This document shows, one piece after another, positions 24,937-32,555 of a DNA stretch of 32,796 nucleotides (position 1 is its first letter; the number at the start of each line of letters is the position of its first letter). The notes below the pieces were generated by a model. It was not told where the DNA came from, did not search any database, and saw only the letters and a program-made list of their open reading frames with translations. The DNA comes from an uncultured bacterium (GTDB lineage Bacteria; Bdellovibrionota_C; UBA2361; JANWWW01): positions 1-32,796 of the forward strand of contig CALHSA010000024.1 in the NCBI GenBank assembly GCA_938038205.1, given 5' to 3'. The position numbers were made by a program, and so were the translations under genes.

Positions 24937-26014
24937 TTATGCACTCTAAGATTTCTTTTAGCCTTTTAGCGAAGTTTTCCCTGGAGAACTCTTCTAATCT
25001 TTCAAGTTGTTTGAGAACTAAATTTCCATACTGATCATTAATAATTGAGTGTATAATCCCAGCTAGTTCTAATGGATCATCAGTTGAGACTAAAACTCCA
25101 TTTTTCCCCAAAGTTTCCTCAATAGCCGTGCCTTTCCTTCCGATAACTGGAACTTTTGACTTTATGGCTTCAATAATTGGAACACAAAATCCCTCATGAT
25201 GGCTTAGTGCCAGGTATACTGAAGCGTTTTGATATAAAAAATTAAGCAAACCATCACTTAAAAAACCCCAGAAAAAAGTGCGATCAGCAACACCTAGAGT
25301 TTCAGCTAAACAAAGCAATTTCCCTTTGTATAACTCACAATCTAAACTCGAACCTACGAGCCAAAGTATAGAGTCTCCCTCATAGCATTTACGATAAGCT
25401 GCAAAAGTCTTAATACATAACTCTAAATTTTTATTGGGAGCGATCCTTCCAACATAAAGCATTTTCATTTTAGCTTTCTTTATTTGGTTTGGTAGAGCGA
25501 GCCAATTAAGCCTATCCAATAGAGTTGGTGAGATATCTCTGACACTTGGCACCGGAATGGGTAAAACAAAAGTTTTTTGATTTTTAATAAATGGCTTTAA
25601 ATCCTCCAAATTAAAATTTGAAACAGTTACAACAAGATCACTTTTACTGACTACATTCTTTAATTCATTCAATCCATTCCGAATATTTTCACAGACAGTT
25701 GAATTAATATTTTCGAAATACTGAGGTGGAGTAATGTTGTGGAACACAAGTATTTTTACTCGTGCTTTTACTTTCTCAAAAATTTTAACAATCTCTCCTC
25801 CAAGGGAAAAATGAAAAAAAACAGCATCAATTTCTGAGTTTTCAAGTTTAGCTGCTTCTGCTGCATGATCCTTTAAACTCGGATGAACTGCCAGCGCAAA
25901 AACTTTTGAAATTATTCCTTCAGAAGTACAAAATTCATGAATCTCTTTAATATAGTTTGAAATAGCATCACCGATAGAGTAAGTATGGGTTAATTGAATT
26001 ATTTTTTTTACCAT
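24923..26014 (-). CDS. GT4-family glycosyltransferase
   Basis: 363 residues, GT-B fold. The N-terminal HTYSIGDAISNYI holds the acceptor-side loop; MLYVGRIAPNKNLELCIKTF and LSHHEGFCVPIIEAIKSK are the C-terminal donor-site motifs of GT4. It is the first gene of the minus-strand glycan operon, next to a divergent membrane protein. Different from the following GT4, so the two probably act in sequence on one glycan. Confidence 0.9.
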   Translation of the reverse strand: MVKKIIQLTHTYSIGDAISNYIKEIHEFCTSEGIISKVFALAVHPSLKDHAAEAAKLENSEIDAVFFHFSLGGEIVKIFEKVKARVKILVFHNITPPQYFENINSTVCENIRNGLNELKNVVSKSDLVVTVSNFNLEDLKPFIKNQKTFVLPIPVPSVRDISPTLLDRLNWLALPNQIKKAKMKMLYVGRIAPNKNLELCIKTFAAYRKCYEGDSILWLVGSSLDCELYKGKLLCLAETLGVADRTFFWGFLSDGLLNFLYQNASVYLALSHHEGFCVPIIEAIKSKVPVIGRKGTAIEETLGKNGVLVSTDDPLELAGIIHSIINDQYGNLVLKQLERLEEFSRENFAKRLKEILECINDRF

Positions 26015-26023
26015 TTAAGGTGG

Positions 26024-26038
26024 CTGATATTATATCAG
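26024..26038. promoter_or_regulatory. Palindromic divergent promoter / possible operator
   Basis: CTGATATTATATCAG is a perfect inverted repeat with 7-base arms and one central base, in the 25-base gap between divergent genes. It includes TATTAT on the plus strand (26028-26033), 6 bases before the GTG at 26040, and TATAAT on the minus strand (26034-26029), 14 bases before the ATG at 26014. It could be a bidirectional promoter, a repressor site, or both. Confidence 0.5.
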
Positions 26039-26039
26039 T

Positions 26040-26510
26040 GTGAATAGATTTTTTCGAGGACTCATGTTTCTACTGTTCATATTCACAAGTTTTGCTTTAA
26101 GTATTAACCTGTACTCAATTCCTTTTTTAAGATGGTTAATCCCGCATTTTAATAAATTGTTTATAGTTCAAATTATCTCTGCCGTTCTTATTTTGCCAAA
26201 GCAGTTTAAAATTCTACCTTTGTTATTAATTCTTCCAAAACTTTTAGAAATTGAATGCCCAGATTGGGCACTATTACCAGAGGAAGTGATAAAAATCAAA
26301 TATACTGATGATTCAACTGATTCATGGCTTAAATATGTGTTTGTAAGAAGATATGCATTAAGGATATATCAAGATCCTAGTGTAGAGTTTGTTGCATTCG
26401 ATAGAAGTTTAAACGATCCGCTGTTAGAGCGATTATTCACAAAAATCTCAAACACCAAGGAAGTATGTGTAAACAAGGATTGGCGGATTCTAAAAAAGGT
26501 TAACAGTTAA
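26040..26510 (+). CDS. Unknown small membrane protein
   Basis: 156 residues from GTG; not recognised. Two or three hydrophobic segments occupy the first 70 residues (FFRGLMFLLFIFTSFALSI and the FIVQIISAVLILP region). The rest is soluble and contains DPLLERLFTKISN. It precedes the type III genes by 26 bases and is divergent from the glycan operon, so it could belong to either. The function is unknown. Confidence 0.55.
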   Translation: MNRFFRGLMFLLFIFTSFALSINLYSIPFLRWLIPHFNKLFIVQIISAVLILPKQFKILPLLLILPKLLEIECPDWALLPEEVIKIKYTDDSTDSWLKYVFVRRYALRIYQDPSVEFVAFDRSLNDPLLERLFTKISNTKEVCVNKDWRILKKVNS

Positions 26511-26536
26511 AAATTGCTTTCGATTACAAAGGTAAC

Positions 26537-26779
26537 ATGGTACAAGCTATTAAACCTTCAAGTCTCGCTCCAAAACAAGCAGCTCCGGTGAATCCTATAA
26601 ATTTTAGAACTCTTGAAAAAATCGAGAGACAGATATTGAACAGAACAGACTTAACACCAAAAGAGCTTTTACACTACCAAATAGTTGCACAAAAATTCCA
26701 GTTACAAATTGAGTTTGCAACAAGAATAGCAGAAGGGATAAGTAGTGGTATTAAAAGACTTCAAACTCAAAACCAATGA
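26537..26779 (+). CDS. Type III secretion inner rod-like protein SctI
   Basis: 80 residues. The C-terminal half LTPKELLHYQ, followed by a helix ending ATRIAEGISSGIKRLQTQ, matches the SctI (YscI/PrgJ) pattern: LSPEELL..Q, then Y.....L.SKVA......TL...Q. SctI forms the rod/adaptor between export gate and needle and is itself a secreted substrate; the Pro/Ala-rich N-terminus fits. It indicates an injectisome-like rather than a flagellar system. One of few genes here with a plausible Shine-Dalgarno (AAAGGT). It overlaps the next gene by 4 bases. Confidence 0.65.
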   Translation: MVQAIKPSSLAPKQAAPVNPINFRTLEKIERQILNRTDLTPKELLHYQIVAQKFQLQIEFATRIAEGISSGIKRLQTQNQ

Positions 26780-27384
26780 AAATTTTAGCTCTTAAAAACC
26801 GTCTTTTAACAATTGAATTAAAAACAACATCGATTAAATTCTTTAATAATCAAGTTGCACTTGCAAGGCAAAAAAAATTAATCGAGAGTACTCAAATATA
26901 TGCCGGTTTAAACACAGAGAAAGTATTTACAAACATACTAAGAGCAAAGTCAGAAACAAAAAAACTCAACTTAGAAATGCTTAGATTAAATTATCAGATT
27001 GATAAACTAACCGACGTAATGCAAACCAAAGTAAGAATGAAGAAAAATATTGAGGAAAAAGTAATTGAAGAGGAAATGATAGAGCAAAAAATCAGCAACA
27101 TAGTTCAAATCAACAATGTTGAGAACTGTAAAGATTTCAGTACGCTAACCAGCACACCTCTGACACCGCCTAATAGTGATAAATTCAAACAAATTGTTAT
27201 TTATGTTGGATCTGAACTGGGTAATGTAACTATTGAGAGTGTAAAGACCGAAAATTTTTCTATTTTAAATTTCGATTACCAAGGTCTTAAGAAAAAATAT
27301 CAAGATACTTTTCGAGACAGTGTCGTAAAACCTATTAAACAAAAGTACAGTAAAGTAAAAGTTACAGAGAATGGCGCAAGCTGA
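26776..27384 (+). CDS. Coiled-coil protein in the SctO/SctP position
   Basis: 202 residues. Residues about 20-110 form a charged, Lys/Glu-rich coiled coil (KLNLEMLRLNYQIDKL, VRMKKNIEEKVIEEEM). The C-terminal 60 residues are a separate compact part. Between the rod and SctR genes, other systems encode SctO (FliJ-like stalk of the ATPase), SctP (ruler) and SctQ (sorting platform). The coiled coil suits SctO, but no sequence motif proves it, and the C-terminal part is not typical. It overlaps sctR by 14 bases. Confidence 0.5.
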   Translation: MKILALKNRLLTIELKTTSIKFFNNQVALARQKKLIESTQIYAGLNTEKVFTNILRAKSETKKLNLEMLRLNYQIDKLTDVMQTKVRMKKNIEEKVIEEEMIEQKISNIVQINNVENCKDFSTLTSTPLTPPNSDKFKQIVIYVGSELGNVTIESVKTENFSILNFDYQGLKKKYQDTFRDSVVKPIKQKYSKVKVTENGAS

Positions 27385-27979
27385 ATCTTTGGTAATCATA
27401 GTATTCACCTTAGCCGTTTTACCTATAGCAATTGGTGCTCTAACTTGTTACTTAAAAGTCAATATAGTCCTTAGTGCCTTAAGGGCAAGTTTTTCAGCGC
27501 AAAATTTTCCTGGACAGATGTTTGTACTGTCTGTTTCAATCCTAGTTACTCTTATAGTAATGAATCCCATTCTGATGGAAATACAGGATAACTTTATTAA
27601 AAATCCAATTCACGAGATTACTTTCAATAAATTAAAAAAATCTATAGATAATTTCGATCCTTTAAGAGGGTTTTTATACCGAAACTCTGATCCTGATAAT
27701 TTAAAATTTTTCAGCGAAAAACTTAAGGCAGAGTCTGATTCTTGGAATGTTGTTATACCAAGTTTTATTATAACGGAGCTTAAAGAAGCCTTTGAAATTG
27801 CTGTTTTAATATATCTACCGTTTCTCGCTATAGACATAATTGTTTCCTCGATTCTTGTATCCTCCGGGATGTTTATGTTAAGCCCGAACACAGTTGCACT
27901 CCCTATAAAAATAGGAGTTTTGATAGTAGCTGAGCCATGGTTAAAAATCTTTGACGCATTTTTATTATCATATAGATGA
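27371..27979 (+). CDS. sctR: Type III secretion export gate protein SctR (FliP family)
   Basis: 202 residues. SctR forms the core pentamer of the export gate. Visible family traits are LPIAIGALTCYLKVNIVLSA at the N-terminus, the loop ending IPSFIITELKEAFEIAVLIY, and LPFLAIDIIVSSILVSSGMF with LSPNTVALPIKIGVLIV. Hydrophobic segments at about 8-30, 50-68, 135-160 and 175-195 match. It is followed without a gap by sctS (ATGA), as in nearly all such systems. Confidence 0.94.
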   Translation: MAQAESLVIIVFTLAVLPIAIGALTCYLKVNIVLSALRASFSAQNFPGQMFVLSVSILVTLIVMNPILMEIQDNFIKNPIHEITFNKLKKSIDNFDPLRGFLYRNSDPDNLKFFSEKLKAESDSWNVVIPSFIITELKEAFEIAVLIYLPFLAIDIIVSSILVSSGMFMLSPNTVALPIKIGVLIVAEPWLKIFDAFLLSYR

Positions 27980-28251
27980 TTGAAATTAGTTTATCAGAAT
28001 TTTTTCACCTCCTCATTTATATAGCAACGCCAATATTACTTGTAGCCTCGGCTGTAAGTGGAGCTGTTAATCTTCTGTTAGCAACTATTCAACTGCAAGA
28101 GCAATCTATTAGCGCGTTTTTAAAGCTTACAGTTATATTCTGTTTTGTTTACTTTTGGGGAAGTAAAAACCTTGAACAGATTAGAGACAGCTTTACAAAA
28201 AATATTACTAGAATAGAGTATGTGGGACATAATTCTTCCCTATCTCCCTAA
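27976..28251 (+). CDS. sctS: Type III secretion export gate protein SctS (FliQ family)
   Basis: 91 residues with two membrane hairpin segments, the normal SctS form. The conserved segment TPILLVASAVSGAVNLLLAT with the following IQLQEQSISAFLKL matches P.L..A..VG..V.L.QA.TQ.QEQ....F..K. SctS wraps the SctR/SctT gate core. It overlaps sctT by 32 bases and sctR by 4 bases. Confidence 0.93.
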   Translation: MIEISLSEFFHLLIYIATPILLVASAVSGAVNLLLATIQLQEQSISAFLKLTVIFCFVYFWGSKNLEQIRDSFTKNITRIEYVGHNSSLSP

Positions 28252-28906
28252 TTTTTTTAAAAGCTTTGGCTTTCTTTTATTTTTGCAAGTTGATTATTTT
28301 GGCCTTGGCTTTTTCTCAAAAATATCTCTTTCAGCAATGATGGCCATACTACTTGGTCCCTCAGAGTTCTCAGTTACAACTACTATTATTAATTTTCTAT
28401 TTGGTTGTGCTGTTGCGTTACCAGTTATTGTTATTATTGAGGTATTAACTGGTTCTTCTGAGGTTCTTTCATTAGTTCTTGGGCTGAATTATGCGTCTAT
28501 ATATGATCCATCAACTCAAAGAGAATCATTACCTCTTGTGAATTTAATCAAGTTACTAGTTATATCGATTTTTTTGAATAATCATTTTCATCTTTGCTTC
28601 GACGTTCTAGCAAGCTCTAGTTTTACTACAATTAACACTGATATTATTTTTGATGTTCTAACGAAACTTTTTAAACTTTTTTCAAAAATCCTATTCCCAT
28701 TCGTCCTCGTTTTTACAACGGTTGAAATTTTTTTAGCCCTTTTTCAAAGAGTTCTTCCATCTCTTTCAATGCAATTTGAAGTTCAATCAATAAAAATAGC
28801 TCTGTTTTTTGCACTGGGGCTTTCTTTAACTGAGGCTAGGTATCTTGAATCTCTCGTAACAGTTATCTCTAACACCTTTTTTGACATACTCCACATTTTG
28901 AAATGA
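28220..28906 (+). CDS. sctT: Type III secretion export gate protein SctT (FliR family)
   Basis: 228 residues with about five to six hydrophobic segments. It has the family arrangement but is slightly short (about 250-260). The family Asp/Pro-containing segment is seen as NYASIYDPSTQRESLPLVNL, and VEIFLALFQRVLPSLSMQFE matches the conserved late helix and loop. SctT joins SctR as the sixth gate subunit. It sits in the standard R-S-T-U order. Confidence 0.92.
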   Translation: MWDIILPYLPNFFKSFGFLLFLQVDYFGLGFFSKISLSAMMAILLGPSEFSVTTTIINFLFGCAVALPVIVIIEVLTGSSEVLSLVLGLNYASIYDPSTQRESLPLVNLIKLLVISIFLNNHFHLCFDVLASSSFTTINTDIIFDVLTKLFKLFSKILFPFVLVFTTVEIFLALFQRVLPSLSMQFEVQSIKIALFFALGLSLTEARYLESLVTVISNTFFDILHILK

Positions 28907-29532
28907 AAAACTTTGAACCCACTGATCATAAAATAAAAAAAGATAAGGAGAAAGGTAACCTGCTTAAATTTGATCTATTAGAGACATTCATTTTTTTTAG
29001 CTGCGCGACATCAACCATCTTAATCTGGAATAAGAATTTTTTTTACTCTTTCTCACTTTTTAGAGCACTTTTTGGAGGGCTTCTTGGGATCGGGGTCTCT
29101 TGTATAATATTAATATTAGTCAGGATTATTATTAACAAAGGAGTATGGATAAAAAGAGAGAATAAATTTGAATTTGGGAGTAATTTTAAAACCTTTTTTA
29201 AAGGTTTTAGAAAGGCTTTATTAATCGGAATTTTTGTAGTAGCATATTTAGTGTTAGTGTTTAACTCAGTGTCTGATTTAAGCAGTCTATTAAAAAAGGT
29301 TTTAAGTTTAGGGACACTTTTACTTGTATTAATTTTAGTCTTTGAAGTTATTATTGAATCTATTATGTATCGAAAATCCCTAATGATGGATGCCAAAGAG
29401 CTCAAAGATGAACAGAAAGAGTTAGAAGGCAATCCATTGATTAAGAGTGCCATTAAACAGGCTCACAAGGTCATGTTGTATGAGGAAGTAGTGGCTCGAA
29501 TAAGATCATGTAAATACATAGTTGTTGGATGA
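28903..29532 (+). CDS. SctU/FlhB membrane half, ending at the autocleavage site
   Basis: 209 residues. The N-terminal EPTDHKIKKDKEKGNLLK matches EPT.KK..DAR.KGQVAKS of the family. Four membrane segments (about 26-43, 49-77, 105-121, 133-155) and the cytoplasmic linker MMDAKELKDEQKELEGNPLI, then KSAIKQAHK, follow FlhB. Homologues continue VPKADVVVTNPTH; here the chain ends CKYIVVG and a stop codon takes the place of the Asn. The NPLIK in the linker is equivalent to GDPxIK and is not the cleavage motif. Loops are shortened. The stop overlaps the kinase ATG (ATGA), so this is a real gene end and not a window artefact. The missing domain is encoded at 32313-32555. Confidence 0.88.
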   Translation: MKNFEPTDHKIKKDKEKGNLLKFDLLETFIFFSCATSTILIWNKNFFYSFSLFRALFGGLLGIGVSCIILILVRIIINKGVWIKRENKFEFGSNFKTFFKGFRKALLIGIFVVAYLVLVFNSVSDLSSLLKKVLSLGTLLLVLILVFEVIIESIMYRKSLMMDAKELKDEQKELEGNPLIKSAIKQAHKVMLYEEVVARIRSCKYIVVG

Positions 29533-32309
29533 ATAATAAAGCCAGGCTAGTTCAGTTTGCAAAATATGTTGTTCAGAGAAAAGGTTTAGGGGGACTACTT
29601 GCTGTTATTAAAAAAAATTTCTCTCTTGATTCTCTCGAGCTTGTAATAAAAGATAACAATTCACTTAAAATCTGGCCATCAAACAAAGTCCTTAATCACC
29701 TTGAAGTGCTTTCAAAGGATGAAATATCAATTGAGGGAACGGTAATTAAGATACCTTTTTTTGTCACTAGCTCTGAAACTCTACCTGTTCCCATAACTCT
29801 ATTTAGAAGACTTAAAGAGAATGAGTTTAAAGGCTGTTTTATTACATCCCTTGAAATAGAAGGTATAACGGTATTGATTGGGTGTTTTAAGCGAGAGCCT
29901 CTTAAATTAACTGATGACCAGATTAACTTATTAAATAGCTTGGTGATCGAGTCTATTTCCGCAAAATTAAAAAATCGGAAACCGGAGTTTAATCTGCCAT
30001 TGCCAAAATTAAACTCCTTTTACGCAGTTATGTTAAATAAAAATCTCGAGTTTACCAACTTTTCTGGAGATTTTGAACATTTAGTAGGGGTATCAGCTAA
30101 AGAGTTACAAGAGGGTGACATATGGGCTGAAATCATTCTGCCACACGACAGGACACGTTTAATGCGTGCTATCAGAAGAGTTTTTAGCTCTAAAAATCCA
30201 GAAACATTAATATTTAAAATTAAAAATCTTAAAACCGGCAAATTCAATTCTGTAACAGCCATACTTGGTTATTTATTGGAAGAAGAGCCAAAAATTCTAG
30301 GCATTGGTATATTAAACCGCAGAGAAAAAGAGGAAGAGGATACTCAGTTTAAGGTTCTAAACTTAAAAACAGTTAACTTAATATTTAATTTTTTTAAGGT
30401 TCTCTCAGAAAGCCCAAATGACATCAAACTCATTTTTCAGCGTGTAACAGAGATTCTTTTAAATGTTTTACCAGAGAATACTGGTGGTTTAATACTAAAT
30501 AAAAATGAATCCTGGCAATTTATTCAAAGTCATGGTTTGAATCCCGAAGAAAAATCTTTGATTTTGGAGTTCTCAAAAATTGTTCCAATCAACAAGGAAA
30601 TAGATGAAGTAATTTATGAAAATAGGAGAATTCTTTTTGTAAATATTAGCAATTCTTTATTCTCAGGGTATTTCGTTTCGATCAGAGATATCTCTTTTAA
30701 ATTCTTTCCATATTTTGAGACATTTAAATTAATAGTACGATTAATTAACTACGCGTTAGAGATTGTTGCAACGGTCGAATCACAAAATAAGTTAATAAAC
30801 ATTCAAAAAAATCTTAACAAGAGCTTATCTAAATTGTGGTCATCGAGAAATAGATTTGACATTGGTGTAATAGCTTTAGATATCTTTAAACGGGTTATAA
30901 AAGCAAAAAGAGGATGGTTGGGTGTAATAAATTCTCAAAGAACTCATGTGGAAGGGATTGCAGGTTTTGGTCCAGGAATTGGTTTAACAATTGCAAGAAG
31001 TCAGGTTGAACTACTATTACGGCACGACTACTTTGATGAAGCTATAAAAACAGGCGATATTCAAATTGTACCTCCTGAGACAAAATTAGAGTGCTCAGGA
31101 TTTAATGAGATTATTGAAAGGCTTAAACCAAATGGTTTAATTATCATTCCAATTAAGTACAGCAAAGATGTAATTGCAGTAGCGGTTTTGGAGCCGATTT
31201 CCTTAAGTTTAAAAAACGTTAAAAATATCATGCCTTTAATTCAGTACATATCCTTTTATTTAGGGCTAGTTTTAAATGCTTTGAAATTTGAGTACCGAGT
31301 ATTTGAGGCAGATAAAATGAAAACGATCTCAATTTTCTCTGCTGGAATAGCTCATTATTTGAACAATATATTTCAATCTGTTCTAGGTAATCTTAGCTTG
31401 CTGGAAAAAAAGGCGTCGGATGATTTAGCGACCGGAATAAGAACAGCTATTGATTCAGTAAGTAAAGGGGCTTCATTAATACGAAAATTAAATGACTTAG
31501 CCTCACCATCAATTAAAGATTTTGAACTAATCAATCTTAATAATCTTATAAAAGAGAACGAGCAGTTAATTAAAACGATACTAGATCCCCAAATTAAGCT
31601 AGAGCTTAACCTTGATCCAAAGGTCGGTAATATACTCGGGAATCGAGGATCAATTCAGCAAGCTTTTTTAAATATTTTAATCAACGCCAAAGAGGCAATT
31701 GGGAACAAACCTGGAGTGGTAAAAATATCTACCATGGATGTATATCTTAAATCTAATGAGATAGATCCATTACTACCTCCAGGAAAACATGTGTGTATCA
31801 CAATTAGCGACACTGGTAGAGGTATGAGTGCGGAAGAGCTTCAAAATTGTTTTGAACCATTTTTCAGTACGAAATCCTCTTCCGATCAATTATGGCCTGG
31901 GTTAGGTTTATCAGCTACATATTCAATAATGAGAGCTCATGGTGGGGTAGCCACAGCTAATAGTACCCCTGGAGTAGGTACAACGGTAAGCTTATACTTT
32001 CCATATCCACTTGCAAACGCAACTAATAGGCAATCAAGAAAATCAGCCTTAATAATTTCTCAAGATCAAAAATTAGTCACAGAGTTAAGATCAATGTTGA
32101 TTAGTCTTGGAGCAGTAATGGTTGATGACGCAGATATAGCTGATCTTGTATTTGTTGACTTAGATAGCAAACCGAATTCTGAAGATATCTTAAAAAAAGT
32201 CCCTGAAAAATGTATTGGGATCTCCTCAAACCCTCAAAATTACTCTAATTTCTACTCTAAGGTTTTACCTAAACCTTTAAATATTTGGAGAATAGCTCAA
32301 ACCTTATAG
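29529..32309 (+). CDS. Hybrid-like sensor histidine kinase with PAS and GAF domains
   Basis: 926 residues with no membrane segment, so it is a cytosolic sensor. Domains: a GAF-like region (about 20-150), a PAS domain (about 163-265), two further GAF-like regions (about 275-410 and 420-595), a dimerisation/His-phosphotransfer helix with His609 in SAGIAHYLNNIFQSVLGNL, and an ATPase domain with N box NILINAKEAIG, G1 SDTGRGM, F box FEPFFSTKSS and G2 GLGLSATY. Residues about 840-926 form a degenerate receiver: Asp in VFVDLD and Lys in LPKPL are kept, but the N-terminal acidic pair is reduced to SQDQ. The gene starts inside the sctU membrane-half stop and is followed after 3 bases by its cytoplasmic half, suggesting it senses or sets the export apparatus state. 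Confidence 0.9.
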   Translation: MNNKARLVQFAKYVVQRKGLGGLLAVIKKNFSLDSLELVIKDNNSLKIWPSNKVLNHLEVLSKDEISIEGTVIKIPFFVTSSETLPVPITLFRRLKENEFKGCFITSLEIEGITVLIGCFKREPLKLTDDQINLLNSLVIESISAKLKNRKPEFNLPLPKLNSFYAVMLNKNLEFTNFSGDFEHLVGVSAKELQEGDIWAEIILPHDRTRLMRAIRRVFSSKNPETLIFKIKNLKTGKFNSVTAILGYLLEEEPKILGIGILNRREKEEEDTQFKVLNLKTVNLIFNFFKVLSESPNDIKLIFQRVTEILLNVLPENTGGLILNKNESWQFIQSHGLNPEEKSLILEFSKIVPINKEIDEVIYENRRILFVNISNSLFSGYFVSIRDISFKFFPYFETFKLIVRLINYALEIVATVESQNKLINIQKNLNKSLSKLWSSRNRFDIGVIALDIFKRVIKAKRGWLGVINSQRTHVEGIAGFGPGIGLTIARSQVELLLRHDYFDEAIKTGDIQIVPPETKLECSGFNEIIERLKPNGLIIIPIKYSKDVIAVAVLEPISLSLKNVKNIMPLIQYISFYLGLVLNALKFEYRVFEADKMKTISIFSAGIAHYLNNIFQSVLGNLSLLEKKASDDLATGIRTAIDSVSKGASLIRKLNDLASPSIKDFELINLNNLIKENEQLIKTILDPQIKLELNLDPKVGNILGNRGSIQQAFLNILINAKEAIGNKPGVVKISTMDVYLKSNEIDPLLPPGKHVCITISDTGRGMSAEELQNCFEPFFSTKSSSDQLWPGLGLSATYSIMRAHGGVATANSTPGVGTTVSLYFPYPLANATNRQSRKSALIISQDQKLVTELRSMLISLGAVMVDDADIADLVFVDLDSKPNSEDILKKVPEKCIGISSNPQNYSNFYSKVLPKPLNIWRIAQTL

Positions 32310-32312
32310 ATT

Positions 32313-32555
32313 ATGATTAAAAAGCCGAAAATTGCAATCGGAGTAGCATCAACCGAGGGAGATACTTTTGTATCCATTTCAAATGAAATCGTTCCTTTAG
32401 ATTTGATACTTAGCATTGCAAAAAAATACGGCATACCAGTCATTTGGGATGAAAATATAGCAAGACAGCTTACTCAGTTTGAACTCGATGAAAATCTTCC
32501 GCCTGAGTTAGTTGAAGCTTTAGAAAAAACAATTAAGACTCTTAAAAAGGATTAA
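32313..32555 (+). CDS. SctU/FlhB cytoplasmic half, free-standing
   Basis: 80 residues. MIKKPKIAIGV aligns with the TNPTHIAVAL that follows the cleavage site; FVSISNEIVPLDLILSIAKK, YGIPVIWDENIARQL and ENLPPELVEALEKTI align with AKG.D..A..I..IA...GIP..EN..LAR.L and .IP.ELY.AVA.. of the FlhB cytoplasmic domain. Pro5 takes the place of the Pro of NPTH, with the following Lys instead of Thr. The predicted start matches homologues minus the membrane part. It starts 3 bases after the kinase stop. FhlB/FlhX proteins are similar free C-domains, but they accompany complete FlhB copies; here no complete copy is seen. It ends sharing TTAA with the minus-strand gene. Confidence 0.85.
   Translation: MIKKPKIAIGVASTEGDTFVSISNEIVPLDLILSIAKKYGIPVIWDENIARQLTQFELDENLPPELVEALEKTIKTLKKD

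Noticed and set aside
29427-29441. Asn-Pro-Leu-Ile-Lys near the end of the SctU membrane half as the cleavage motif
   Set aside because: It aligns with the GDPxIK of the linker helix, about 35 residues before the real NPTH position, and lacks Thr-His.
26537-32555. Flagellar locus
   Set aside because: SctR/S/T/U are shared with flagella, but the 80-residue protein resembles SctI rather than FliE, and no flagellin, hook or motor genes are present. The tree test is still needed.
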